Numbered from the stretch's first letter, positions 12,481 to 23,077 are shown. The stretch: 64,000 nt of DNA from Amylostereum areolatum (GCA_012932865.1 SAXG01000016.1:682001-746000); one strand, 5' to 3'. Notes: a model not told the origin generated them from the sequence alone. A program made the numbers and translations.

Positions 12481-14300
12481 TCACCTGCTCCGGCTCTCCA
12501 AAGCTCCCGGATGTAGTCCTAAAGAACATGCGAGAAGAGTCAGCCAGCGGACGGCACGAACTCGGATAAGCGACGCACCTGATGCCGTAGACTAAACGGA
12601 AAAGCGCCCTAAACGCGCGCGACTGGAAAGGGGCGAGGACGAACACGAAGACAAGGCGCCGGAAGGTGGCGCGAACATGCGGTGGGAGTAAGAAGCAGTA
12701 GGCGAGAGGCAAGGGCAGTGGAGGAAAGGAAGGAACGGAGGAGAAGAGTGGGAACAAGGAAGGGAAACGGGGAAAGAGACGACAGACGACGATTCGGAAA
12801 ACTCCGGTTTATATGCTCGCGGCCAGCGTGATGGCTCGTCACGGTGACGCAAGCTCCGTCCGTGCGGTCTCGACGCGAACACGTCAACAACTCTCAACAC
12901 CCGGCACCGGGTCGCCTCAAGCGACAAGTCCGTGAACATCAAAGGGGAGTAGGAGGGTGAAGATGGTGGCCAGGAAGTGGGAGCATATCGAGGAAGACCC
13001 CGAGTTACAAGGTATGTCACTCACCTCCCTTGCTCACTTCCCTTGCTCACTTCCTGACGGCTGGACATGGACGACTCCGGGTCTCCCCAACAAGCCCACC
13101 TACACTATGTCAGCACCCACGAAGTCCACGAGTATGGCTGGGCCAACGCACCCCGATTCCTTTCCTTTGACCTGGATCAACACGCGCGGGCATACAGGAC
13201 TGGGTACGGGCGCGAACGCCCCCACCTGAACAAACATCCACAAGCATGTAACGCGATCGCGCGCACCCCCCCCCCTCCCCAATCTGTACGCCCGCCCCCG
13301 TCCCTTGCCACTTCAAAGCCTCACCCCCATTCCCGTCCCCGCGCCCAATACGCGCACGCCTACCTTCTCCCTACCTCTCAACACCGGCAGGCCTCAGCAG
13401 ACAAGTCCGAAGACCACGAGGAGGATCAGCGACACGCTCCCCATTCAGCGGTCGGCGGTCGTTAGCCCCCCAGGCAGAGGCCAAGGCGCGCCCGCAACGT
13501 ACTCAAGACATCCAGTACCACCACCACCGCCGTACCCACTCAGCGCGAACGCACCCATGCGCACGGCCTCACCCTCCACGCGCACGGCCTCGTCCCCCCT
13601 CCCCACCGCGAACGCGCGTCGCACAGGTCCCAGACGTGCACGGGTCCGCGCCGTCCCCGCTTCGACGCCTCCGCCTCCGCGCCAACGTTACGATCAACAT
13701 GCTCCAGGCCCACTTCTCCGTGCCTAAAGAGCCCAACGCCCGCGCGTCCCCACGCCCAACCCCCCGCCTCCGCACCCAAACCCCTGCCTCCACCGTACGC
13801 CCAATCCACCTTGCATGCGCATGGCCCCTGTCGCGACCGCACATGGCCCCGCCGACCTCCATCGGACGTGCCCAACACGCACACGCGTATTGGCGCTACA
13901 CATGTACGTGAGTTCCTGCTCGCGTCCCCTCCCCTCGACCCCGCTACCCGCACCACCGTCGCTACGCCCACCCACACCCGACACGCCTCTGTCCCCTCTG
14001 TTCGTCACCAACCGTGAACGCGCACTCACTCGCGTTCTCCCCTCGTCCCCACGCTCAACGCGCATACGGGCCCTAAACCTGTTCGCATGCCGCTCGCGTT
14101 TCCCCTGCTCATTCCCGTCGCTCACATCACCGTCCCCGTGTCCACCAGCCACGATCCCATCTCCGCACCTGTACCCACGCCCTCACCTTCATCGCGCACG
14201 GCCCCTGCCGCGAATGCCCAGTCGTGACACGCGTCCCCGTCCCCACTCCGTTCCCCGTGCCGATGCCACCGCCCAACCTCTGCATTGATGGCATGGACGC
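12481..14300. other. C-rich low-complexity DNA, no supported gene
   Basis: 12481-13000 has exon-like minus-strand scraps (a GTGAGT donor near 12485 after DYIRELWRAG) but no gene that can be assembled. 13200-14290 has a marked excess of C over G on the plus strand and recurring CGCGCACGGCC-type words; the long open frames there on both strands are composition artefacts. Confidence 0.5.
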
Positions 14301-14929
14301 CATCTGGGAAATTACCGGATGGGAGTGGGTTTTAATGGGTATTGCCTACTGTCTATGTTGTATATAAGCTATCAAGACGGAATGCATCTTGTTTCGTGCC
14401 CCATCTTCCTCTGTGTGCTATCGAATGACCAGAAAAACATGGGGAGGGGGTGAAGTGGGGCTCCTAAGATCACCCTTGCGAAAATCTCGCAAAAAATGCG
14501 ATCTTTGTGCTGTCAGAATCGCATTTCGATGCTGATCATTCACGTATGATTCGTTTCTGTGCACAAGCGACCGTTCGAGAGCTACAATGAAAACAGTACT
14601 GGAGGTGCCCTCAGCGACGGCGCGTCTCGCGTCGACTTCCTAATTGGGAAATTTTCGAATGTGAACTTGTTCGTGTGGCCACCTTGCTCATTCAGTCATT
14701 CTCGGTGTTTCAAGCTCATAAATGTATAGAAATACAGTATACATTTCTGCCTAATAAGTACTGTACTCTAAAAATGTCGGTGGAAGGTGCTGGGGCGGCG
14801 GCACCTTGCGCACCCTGAACTTGTGTTTGGCTCAGCTTGCTCTGCCGCGTCGTGGCCAAACCGGGAAACCATTACCAAAAATAACTATGGGGGGGTTTCC
14901 CTGATGCCGACTTGTGTCTTCAAACATTA
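14301..14929. other. No supported gene
   Basis: About 630 bp, less GC-rich than the preceding tract, with no open frame of note. It may contain the 3' flank of the minus-strand gene that ends at 14930. Confidence 0.4.
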
Positions 14930-15856
14930 TCATTCCTCTTCATCTGCCCACTGTTCCACCTCCTCATCCAAACCATCCACATGCTCCTCCTTGTCATCAT
15001 CTTCCCCCTCATTATCAAGACGGCTGACCTTCACATCTGGACGAGAGTCTGCAGAGCTCGAACTGTCGACTTCATCATGGTCGCGCTTCGTAGTCTCTTG
15101 TCTGTTCCAAGGCCGATCTGGAGGCCAGATGCCCGGCGAAGACGGGGTCGAATCAGGATCGCTAAATGGCTCGTCAAACACGAAGAAAGAAACACTATGA
15201 AATACGTACTATCCATATCCTTCCGGCGTGTCAGGCGCAGACCCTGGGTCATAATGTGCAAACTCTCTCTCCTGCTTATCGTACGCCTGCTGACGAGGAT
15301 CCCAAGAAGGTAACTCGTTCTCGCGAATCCAAACTTGCGGGGCAGTGAAGCGCGAGCGAAACTTCTCCTTTGGCAGGTGATGATGAGATGCGCACTCGGG
15401 AACTACTTGGACGGCAACATTGACTACCTACATGGTAGCAGAGAAGTATGAGTGAACGTCACATTGTGAAGGATCGTGAAAAACATACAAAGGGCTCACA
15501 GTGGGGCCAGTCCATATCATCGTGCTGGATGGGAACACGGATGGAGGGGATCTTGATATCATAGTAGTATACCGTTCGGTGAGCAAGCGCGGGCTCGTCA
15601 CCGAGGGCTTGAGCTTCATGCCTCCTCCTGAGGAGACTCAGCCTGTCCATTGCATCTTCGGCATCCTCTATCTGTGATGCCCAGGTAGACAAGTGTCAGT
15701 GTTTGCTACGTTGCAGCAAATATAACACATAAGTACCGCTTGCTCCAGAGTCAAGTCGTCCGGGAGGAAAGCATTCACCGCTTTGGATAATGTTTTTACT
15801 GGACCATGGACATTTGCGAAGCTGTTGTAGAGTGTTGATTCCTTGATGTCGGGCAT
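14930..15856 (-). CDS. Unknown protein with acidic C-terminus
   Basis: Recognisable exons on the minus strand: 15856..15737, 15671..15489, 15427..~15210 and ~15169..14930. The first three join in frame with normal GT-AG introns: MPDIKESTLYNSFANVHGP, then a helical block (EDAEDAMDRLSLLRRRHEAQ) leading to VYYYDIKIPSIRVP, then a segment ending in YDPGSAPDTPEGYG. The last junction does not keep frame with the obvious GTACGT donor; the acidic frame (DEPFSDPDSTPSSPG to EEVEQWADEEE) is favoured by composition but needs a shift, so the 3' exon is uncertain. The 5' end may also be incomplete, since a repeat begins at 16024. I do not recognise the family. Confidence 0.45.
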
Positions 15857-16023
15857 TGGGAGCAAAAGCGACGAGAACCGCTATCAAAGAGGTGTTGAAG
15901 GCAGTTGAAAAGGTGGATGAGCGAAAATTGAGTATTGGCGCGTCGGTCACGCCATCTTGCACTGTCGCATTGGAAATATCTTGCTCGGAGACCGATCCGA
16001 CGTGACTCAATTAGGCATGTCAT

Positions 16024-16202
16024 TACTAGGCTACGAGTGTTCGGGGTCTCTTGACTTTCAGAGGTGAGTGTCCGGAATCTTTTTTCTGCCTCCCTCTTGT
16101 CCCCGGACCGTCCTTCCCCGCAACCTCACCGGGACCCCCAAACCGCGTCGCCATCATCTTATCAGATACCCCCCCTCAAAACCCTCCTCCAGTTGCGCCC
16201 TT

Positions 16203-16247
<45 letters not shown>

Positions 16248-16410
16248 CGCGAGGCGCGCCACGAAAGCCGCGAATCCGCCGTTTCCTGCTCGAGGACTCC
16301 GCCCGTGATACGTGGGCCCGTCTTCGATCTGGCTGTGATTCAGACTCGGAGGTTCAAGTGCATCCATCATACGGGCTTCTGTTCTGCCTGGAGATTCCAC
16401 CGCCCACACT
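16024..16410 (+). repeat. Dispersed GC-rich repeat, copy 2 (3' part)
   Basis: 16105-16372 matches 33418-33665 closely, including CTTATCAGAT (16158-16167), the CA tract and the CGTCTTCGATCTGGCTGTGA block. Its first part contains, inverted, sequence found at 2355-2377. Coding capacity is not seen. Confidence 0.6.
16205..16246 (+). repeat. (CA)n microsatellite
   Basis: About 21 uninterrupted CA units; a shorter run sits at the same place in the related copy at 33522-33545. Confidence 0.9.
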
Positions 16411-16440
16411 AAACCTTCCCGACTACCACGTTCACATAGG

Positions 16441-16979
16441 TGTTACAACTTGTCCAAGGTACTTCATTTCCCATTGTCTTACTGGGAAGGACGTCGCTAA
16501 ACGACGGATTACGACTGTGCCCCAGCTCGTAACTGTCTCAACGACGCTGCCACAGATCGTCACCGTCTCGACGGCATAGCCTCGACGGTGCCACAGATCG
16601 TCACCGTCCCAACGGCATAGCCTCGACGGTGCCACAGTTCATCTCCGTAGATACTTGATACAACCGTCGCCGAATGTACATATATTTACTCGACCTCCTT
16701 TCCTATAAAAGGAGGCTCAACGAGCGAGCTATTCCCCAGCTCGTTCTCTTTGTAAATACAGGACTGTTCTGAATAAGAACCTCCTCTTAAGCACTAAAGA
16801 GAATCCTAAGCATACTAAGTCGATAGGCTCGCCTAAGTCTTCCGCGAAGACTTACTGCTTTATCTATCGACCTTCACCTTCGTATAAACCGAGACGTCTG
16901 GATCACCTGATCCCACCTCTCACGCGTAAGAGTACTGTAGCCTGAGTCGCTTGTCACGTGATAAGGACCGTCCTTAACA
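16441..16979 (+). repeat. 5' LTR (539 bp)
   Basis: Starts TGTTAC, ends TTAACA. Holds two 41-bp tandem units (16551-16591, 16592-16632) of CACAGATCGTCACCGTC type and a TATA box CCTATAAAAG (16702-16711), so transcription should start near 16735. A primer-binding site is not certain: TTTGGCGCAGAGCG at 17018-17031 is a candidate but lies 38 bp inside the LTR border. Confidence 0.95.
16702..16711 (+). promoter_or_regulatory. LTR TATA box
   Basis: CCTATAAAAG in the 5' LTR, repeated at the same place in the 3' LTR (about 26434). Likely core promoter of the genomic RNA. Confidence 0.6.
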
Positions 16980-16983
16980 CTAG

Positions 16984-17790
16984 AACGAGCTCTCCTCTAC
17001 ACTAGCTCACCCTACAGTTTGGCGCAGAGCGTCAAACGAAACACCCACCACGGAGTCAGCGGAACAACCCGCTGAAAAAAGACCATCAGATTTTGAGATC
17101 CCTCAACTCCAATCAAACTGCAGTCGAGACTTCCCTAACGGAAACGAAGATCATCGCTGGACATTTGACCCCTATCATCTCCTTTTTTACTACGACGGAA
17201 CCCTCGTTGCGAAAGAAAGCAAAGGGACATACGCATACCAGTGGAACCCACCCATATACAGATACAACCTTCCCCCAGCAGCAGAATACTTCAAAGATAG
17301 ATCCAAAAGAGAAAAGGAAGACGGAAGCTACGACAATTCACATTGGAAGCGCCCAGATTATTCAAGACCTCATATCGGGCCCCTCTCATCAGAAGAACTC
17401 TGGAAACACCCGGACGCACAGAAAGTCGAAGAGAAACCTTACACCGGGAATATTAAGGACTACTGGGAATTTGATCCCGATACCGACACAGCCGACACGA
17501 CAACCGAACCACAGAACCCTCAAACCGAACTCCAGCATCCTCAAGAACCCGCAGCAGGCACACAACCTCCAGAAGAAACCGCGCCAGAACCTAAGAGAAC
17601 TGTATCAAACCCCCAAATTAAGTCCGATTCTGGAAGAAGTCGAGAAGGCAGCCCATCGAGCGCAGCAGAAACGGAAAGACATACAGAAGAATCAACAAGA
17701 TCTCCATCAATTAAATCAGACAAAGACATCTTCGAAACCAGAAAAGGAAGACAAGGAAACCTATTCGGAAGACCAGAGAACGTCACGACA
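16984..17790 (+). other. ATG-less open frame in phase with gag
   Basis: From the TAG at 16981 to the gag ATG at 17791 the gag frame is open for 269 codons and reads like protein (segments WTFDPYHLLFYYDGTLVAKE and YAYQWNPPIYRYNLPP, then an acidic Pro/Thr-rich part). No ATG occurs in any frame between 16676 and 17790. Either Gag has an N-terminal extension begun at a non-AUG codon or after splicing, or this is a leader kept clear of AUGs. Confidence 0.5.
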
Positions 17791-19110
17791 ATGGGAGACG
17801 CTACCACCTCGATACCCAACCCCGCCGCCACACTTAGCAATGTCCCCCCTGGAGAAACTAATATACCGCTCCAGGCGCCTGCAACTCCAACACCAGCCGA
17901 TCCCGCGAAACCAAGACATAAGACTCGATTCCCCATAGGATTCGGTTTAGGCGAACCAATAGGATGGAAAGCACCATCACCGCGACCATCATCGCCTTCC
18001 GACCGATCAGCTGATAATGAGAAAGGAAAAAAGGTTCAGGACTATGTATTCGGAAGAGGAGCAACCGCAGATCTTCCGGAAGGACCGAGACACCCACCAT
18101 GGCATTCACCACCGGGAGGAACAGGAACAATTGGATCTAAACCCGAAGACAAAGACAAAGGATTCAAACTGAACGCACTAGGAGTATACGACGGAAGAGA
18201 CCGAGCGAAGGCAGCAAAATTCGTTGAACAATGCGTACTCCGCTTCATAGCATTCCCCAACGCATACAAAACCAACATGCGTAAGATAACCTTTGTACTC
18301 TCGCATCTCACAGATGGACCCGCCCTTCACTGGGTGTCCCTCTTAATAAGCAAGATCGATAAGATACGAGAGCGCGGCATAGATCCAGAAATGCATCTTC
18401 CATGGACGGGATTCCGTGACTACTTCTTAGAAACCTTTGGAGAAATAGACCCCGGAAGAGACGCTAGATTCAACATACAGCGCCTGGAACAAGGCACTAT
18501 GGAAACCAAAGATTACATCACGGTCTTTAGAGACTATGCTATGGAAGCCGGTTACGATCATAAAGCATTGATCGACCAATTCAAGAGAGCACTGCGCAAC
18601 GATATAGTAGTCGAGATTCTCAAGAGAGATCACATCTCGAACGATATCGACGAATGGTATGAACTCGCACTGCGCATCGATAATAACTGGCGAGAAGCTC
18701 AAGCATTCCAACGACATTATACGAGACCAATGAACCCGACGAGTGATCTCACCCTCCTATACAAGAAACCGCAGCCGTACGTCCCATTCCGAAGAGGAAA
18801 CGGAAATAAAGGGAATGTTACTACCGCCAGAGCCTCTCAGACCGTAAACAACAACCGAAGCTTCAGACGCCTTACCCCGCAAGAACGTACAGAACTTCAG
18901 AAATCGGGATCGTGCTTCTATTGTCGGAAACCAGGACATATCTCCAGGAACTGCCCAGAGAAACGTACCCAAACAACGATCAATGCACGAACGACGAACT
19001 TAACAGAGGAAGAATCCCCGATTGATCAGATCACCAAGCTTGTGAACAAGATGGACAGTGAAACGTTCGCACGCACTGCCAACATGTTCAAAGACAATCA
19101 GGGTTTTTGA
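17791..19110 (+). CDS. Gag of the chromovirus
   Basis: 439 aa from the first ATG after the LTR promoter. Residues ~130-310 form the retrotransposon Gag (capsid-like) domain with the usual pattern ALHWVSLLISK, DYFLETFGEID and ELALRIDNNWRE; near the C-terminus is a CCHC zinc knuckle CFYCRKPGHISRNC for RNA packaging. N-terminal part is Pro-rich. The frame ends at a TGA that overlaps a -1 frameshift signal (19101-19141) feeding into pol. A longer Gag starting upstream is possible, see the open leader. Confidence 0.9.
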   Translation: MGDATTSIPNPAATLSNVPPGETNIPLQAPATPTPADPAKPRHKTRFPIGFGLGEPIGWKAPSPRPSSPSDRSADNEKGKKVQDYVFGRGATADLPEGPRHPPWHSPPGGTGTIGSKPEDKDKGFKLNALGVYDGRDRAKAAKFVEQCVLRFIAFPNAYKTNMRKITFVLSHLTDGPALHWVSLLISKIDKIRERGIDPEMHLPWTGFRDYFLETFGEIDPGRDARFNIQRLEQGTMETKDYITVFRDYAMEAGYDHKALIDQFKRALRNDIVVEILKRDHISNDIDEWYELALRIDNNWREAQAFQRHYTRPMNPTSDLTLLYKKPQPYVPFRRGNGNKGNVTTARASQTVNNNRSFRRLTPQERTELQKSGSCFYCRKPGHISRNCPEKRTQTTINARTTNLTEEESPIDQITKLVNKMDSETFARTANMFKDNQGF

Positions 19111-19141
19111 ATCGTCCTTCAACCGCGGCTGTTGAAAGGAC
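19101..19141 (+). promoter_or_regulatory. -1 ribosomal frameshift signal between gag and pol
   Basis: Slippery heptamer G GGT TTT (19101-19107) in the gag frame, immediately before the gag TGA. After a 6-nt spacer, GTCCTTCAAC (19114-19123) pairs with GTTGAAAGGAC (19131-19141) leaving a 7-nt loop and one bulged A. A -1 slip enters the pol frame exactly. Heptamer, spacer and stem fit the canonical retroviral arrangement. Confidence 0.8.
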
Positions 19142-22100
19142 ACAGACAATGAACTTCTCAAATCGGTCTCCTGTGCAGGAAACAGGAGATGACGTAAATA
19201 GAACAGTGTATATAAGGTCATACCAAGATGGGGCAACGCACGCTCCATCAATTCATATACCTGTTATGTTTCATGGAAAGTTCCGTAAAGCCGCCGCAAA
19301 GGCACTGCTGGATAGCGGAGCAAGCAGCACCCTGATCCATCCAGATTTCGTACGAAAACACAAGATGAATCTGATCCAACTGAAGAAGCCAATACCGATA
19401 TATAACGTTGATGGATCTAGGAACACTCTAGGAGAGATCAAACAGAAAGTGTACCTTCCAATGACGATGGAAGGGATCAACGGAGAAATTCACCGCGAAA
19501 ACTTAGGATTGTTCGTCACAGCCCTGGGAGGAGACGAAGTAATCTTAGGAACCCCTTGGCTCAAGAAACACAATCCTCATATCGATTGGAGAAAGAGACA
19601 GATTACACTACAAACATGTCCAGGTACGTGCTTCACTACCAGTAAAACAATGATCGTCCAAGGAAAAGACGAACACTCTCTACAATCATTCGAAGAACAG
19701 AAGATCAACCATCACGCAACGATAGAAGAACAAGAAGACCCCGAATCCAACTCCGATCTCGCCGATATCAGGATAGTCAGAACGTTCCATGGAAAAACTG
19801 ACGTAGAAACGATGCCGATTGCAAAAGAAGCAAACGAACCCGGTATTTGGATAACAACAAGAGCAACCAAGGCACAAGAACTCGCAGAAAGAGCGGCCAT
19901 AGGAGAGAAGAAGAAGACACTCGATGAGATGATTCCGTCTAGTTACAAACAGTATCAGAAGGTATTCGAAAAGAAAGCGTCGGAACGCTTCCCAATCAGC
20001 AGACCTTGGGATCACGCGATAGACCTGACTGAAGGATGGAAACCTCGAAATTGCAAAGTGTACCCAATGACGGTACCAGAACGGAAGGAACTGGACACAT
20101 TCATAGACGAACATCTACGAAAAGGGTACATCCGAGAATCAAAATCAGAGATATCATCGCCCTTCTTCTTTATCAAGAAGAAAGATGGATCTCTTCGACC
20201 AGTACAGGACTATCGCTATCTTAACTCGATCACGGTCAAAAATGAATACCCGATACCGCTCATCTCAGATCTCATCGACAAATTAAAGGGCGCTAAGATC
20301 TTCTCAAAGCTCGATCTCCGATGGGGATACAACAATGTTCGGATCAAAGAAGGAGATCAATGGAAAGCTGCGTTCAAAACAAACAGAGGCCTTTTCGAAC
20401 CAATGGTAATGTTCTTCGGACTAACCAACTCACCCGCAACATTCCAAGCAATGATGAACGCACTATTCAAAGAATTAATAGACACCGGAAAAGTAGTGGT
20501 CTATATGGATGACATACTGATATTTACAGAAACACTCGACGAACATAGAAAACTGATGAAAGAAGCCCTCCAACTTCTAGAACGGAACGATCTATTCCTC
20601 AAACCGGAGAAGTGCTTCTTCGAACAACCATCGATCGAGTACCTAGGCGTGATAATCACGCACAACAAGGTACAGATGGATCCGGTCAAAGTCCAAGGGC
20701 TAGCCGAATGGCCCACACCGAGGAAAGTAAAAGAAGTCCAATCATTCCTCGGATTTGGAAATTTCTATCGACGCTTCATCAAAGACTATTCCAAGATCGC
20801 CAGACCCCTATTCCAGCTCACAAAGAAAGACCACGAATGGAACTGGACGGCCGAATGTGAACGCACCTTCGAAAGACTGAAACGAGAATTCACATCGTCC
20901 CCAATCTTAATCATGCCCGATGAAAACAAACCATTCCGCATAGAGAGTGACGCCTCCGATTTTGCGTACGGAGCCATCCTATCGCAGCCAGATGAGATCG
21001 AAAGATGGCATCCGGTCGCGTACCTATCCAAATCACTATCTCCCGCGGAACAAAATTACGAGATATACGACAAAGAACTCTTAGGAGTAGTGAAAGCCTT
21101 AGAACACTGGCGACACTATCTAGAAGGAGCGAACCACAAAGTCGAAATCTGGACAGATCACAAAAATCTAGAATATTTCACAACAGCTCAGAAACTCAAT
21201 CGACGACAAGCACGATGGAGCTTGTATCTGTCCCGTTTCGACTACACATTGGTACACAAACCAGGAAGTACAAACAAGGCAGACGGACTTTCTAGAAGAC
21301 CAGATCATAAGGAAGATATTCCAGACAACGACGACCGCATCCTGCTTCACCCTTCGGTTTTCAGGGCTAGAGCCACCGGAAGAGGAACAGTCGAAGCAGT
21401 CGGAGACAAAGAACTTCTCAAAGAACTAAGAAACTTCTCACACCTAGATGATGAAGTTTGGACGGCGTTAGACACAATCAAAAGATCGGGACCACGCACC
21501 CTCGCAAAAGGAATCGAAAATTGGAACTTCGAGAACGATCTGATCATCAGAAAAGGAAAGATCTATGTGCCACAGAATCTCGAACTCAGACGCATGATCC
21601 TAAAGTCGCATCATGATCTAGAAACGATTGGACATCCAGGCGAAATGAAAACTCTGGAGCTAGTACAAAGAAACTTTTGGTGGCCAAAGATGATTTCCTT
21701 CGTAAAAGGTTATGTTCAAGGATGTCCCGTATGCCAATCAACAAAAAATGTCACACATCCGGCGAAACATCCATTACAACCTACAGAAATACCAGAACGA
21801 CCATGGGAAACGATCACATCAGATTTTATTACAGATCTTCCGATCTCCAATGGATTCGATTCGATCAACGTAGTCGTCGACAGATTCACCAAAACCGCAG
21901 TATTCACGCCGTGCCAAAAAACGATCAACGCAGAAGAAACAGCTGATCTTCTGATCGACAATGTTTACAGACGATTTGGACTATGGAAAAGAATGATATC
22001 GGACAGAGGCCCTCAATTTGCATCCAAAGTATTCCAGTCCATCTGCGAAAGCCTCGGAGTTATCTCATCGCTCAGTACAGTGTATCATCCCCAAACGGAT

Positions 22101-22994
22101 GGCGAAACAGAAAGAGTGAATCAAGAATTAGAACAATATCTTCGAGCATTCTGCAACGGAGATCAAACGAATTGGGCAAAACTTCTACCAAAAGCAGAAT
22201 TTGCACACAATATAAGACAACACTCAGCTACGAAAGCTTCCCCATTTGAACTCCTACACGGGTATCAACCGGTTTTTAACCCGGCAATACCAACCGATCC
22301 GCGAATACCGACGGCCGAAGAAAGAATAAAAAACTTTAAGGACGCATGGGACAACGCGGAAGCAAGTCTGGAAATAGCTGCCAAATTAATGAAAATGCAG
22401 CACAATCAAACGTCCACACTGCGAGACCAACTCAAACAGGGTGACCAAGTATGGTTAGATGGGAAAAATCTTAACACGGTATACCCGAAAACTAAACTAG
22501 CACCAAAGCGATTTGGCCCATTCAAAATCGAAAAAGTAATAGGACCAGTAACCTATCGCTTAGAACTACCGGCGAAATGGAAAATACATCCGGTATTTCA
22601 CGCGGCACTATTAATTCCGTTCAAAGAAACAGAACAATATGGAGAAGCTTACGAAAAACCGCCCCCGGAACTAGTAAACGACGAAGAACTCTATGAACTA
22701 GAAACAATAATAGCCTCGAAACTAGACAAACGATATTCCGAACCATTACATTATTTCGTAAAATGGAAAGGCTACCCAGATTCCGGTAACACATGGGAAC
22801 CAGCATCTAATCTCGAAGGATCAAAAGATGCGATCGCAGAGTTCCACCGGAATAATCCCAAGGCACCGAAGTTGCCACCACAGCCAATCAAAGATACCAA
22901 CACAGAAGCCACTGATCGTGACGAAACTGAAGCAACGCAGCAAGAACGAAGACCAACGAGACGAAAGAAACGCAAGACGAAAGTAAGACACTAA
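19107..22994 (+). CDS. Pol polyprotein: protease, RT, RNase H, integrase, chromodomain
   Basis: 1,295 codons in the -1 frame relative to gag; the first ATG is at 19149 but expression by frameshift from gag is more likely. Protease: LLDSGASSTLIHPDF (~70) with GTPWL later. RT: LDLRWGYNNVRI, GLTNSPATFQ and YMDD (~467). RNase H: ESDASDFAYGAILS and WTDHKNLEYF. Integrase: HHCC zinc site (GHPGEM...CPVCQ), core Asp in ITSDFITDLP, Asp in ISDRGPQF and Glu in HPQTDGETERVN. C-terminal chromodomain, YFVKWKGYPDSGNTWEP (~1215), which would direct insertion to particular chromatin. No stops, all catalytic residues present. Confidence 0.95.
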   Translation: MNRPSTAAVERTQTMNFSNRSPVQETGDDVNRTVYIRSYQDGATHAPSIHIPVMFHGKFRKAAAKALLDSGASSTLIHPDFVRKHKMNLIQLKKPIPIYNVDGSRNTLGEIKQKVYLPMTMEGINGEIHRENLGLFVTALGGDEVILGTPWLKKHNPHIDWRKRQITLQTCPGTCFTTSKTMIVQGKDEHSLQSFEEQKINHHATIEEQEDPESNSDLADIRIVRTFHGKTDVETMPIAKEANEPGIWITTRATKAQELAERAAIGEKKKTLDEMIPSSYKQYQKVFEKKASERFPISRPWDHAIDLTEGWKPRNCKVYPMTVPERKELDTFIDEHLRKGYIRESKSEISSPFFFIKKKDGSLRPVQDYRYLNSITVKNEYPIPLISDLIDKLKGAKIFSKLDLRWGYNNVRIKEGDQWKAAFKTNRGLFEPMVMFFGLTNSPATFQAMMNALFKELIDTGKVVVYMDDILIFTETLDEHRKLMKEALQLLERNDLFLKPEKCFFEQPSIEYLGVIITHNKVQMDPVKVQGLAEWPTPRKVKEVQSFLGFGNFYRRFIKDYSKIARPLFQLTKKDHEWNWTAECERTFERLKREFTSSPILIMPDENKPFRIESDASDFAYGAILSQPDEIERWHPVAYLSKSLSPAEQNYEIYDKELLGVVKALEHWRHYLEGANHKVEIWTDHKNLEYFTTAQKLNRRQARWSLYLSRFDYTLVHKPGSTNKADGLSRRPDHKEDIPDNDDRILLHPSVFRARATGRGTVEAVGDKELLKELRNFSHLDDEVWTALDTIKRSGPRTLAKGIENWNFENDLIIRKGKIYVPQNLELRRMILKSHHDLETIGHPGEMKTLELVQRNFWWPKMISFVKGYVQGCPVCQSTKNVTHPAKHPLQPTEIPERPWETITSDFITDLPISNGFDSINVVVDRFTKTAVFTPCQKTINAEETADLLIDNVYRRFGLWKRMISDRGPQFASKVFQSICESLGVISSLSTVYHPQTDGETERVNQELEQYLRAFCNGDQTNWAKLLPKAEFAHNIRQHSATKASPFELLHGYQPVFNPAIPTDPRIPTAEERIKNFKDAWDNAEASLEIAAKLMKMQHNQTSTLRDQLKQGDQVWLDGKNLNTVYPKTKLAPKRFGPFKIEKVIGPVTYRLELPAKWKIHPVFHAALLIPFKETEQYGEAYEKPPPELVNDEELYELETIIASKLDKRYSEPLHYFVKWKGYPDSGNTWEPASNLEGSKDAIAEFHRNNPKAPKLPPQPIKDTNTEATDRDETEATQQERRPTRRKKRKTKVRH

Positions 22995-23033
22995 GTGAGA
23001 CTCAACGGCATTCAGGCGAATGCACTGCCAACA

Positions 23034-23047
23034 AGGGGGGGATAAAA
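23034..23047 (+). other. Internal polypurine tract-like sequence after pol
   Basis: AAGGGGGGATAAAA, 40 bp after the pol stop, resembles the true tract AGAGGGGGATAG before the 3' LTR. It also supplies an ATAAAA box 31 bp before the ATG at 23078. Could be a former 3' tract, a second plus-strand primer, or a core promoter. Confidence 0.35.
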
Positions 23048-23077
23048 ACCCTACGGGTTCAACAAGACAGATCACCA

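Noticed and set aside
13540..14288. Long frames in the C-rich tract on both strands
   Set aside because: Composition artefact: open in several frames at once, Pro/Arg/Thr only, no splice sites that join them.
16200..16250. His/Thr-repeat ORFs over the CA tract
   Set aside because: Translation of a microsatellite within a non-coding dispersed repeat.
17018..17031. tRNA primer-binding site TTTGGCGCAGAGCG
   Set aside because: Not adjacent to the LTR border and not matched to a tRNA I can name; kept only as a remark.
17093..17938. 281-codon open frame overlapping the gag leader
   Set aside because: Lys/Gln/Asn/Pro-rich with no structured parts and a TTG start; the frame in phase with gag over the same DNA looks far more like protein.
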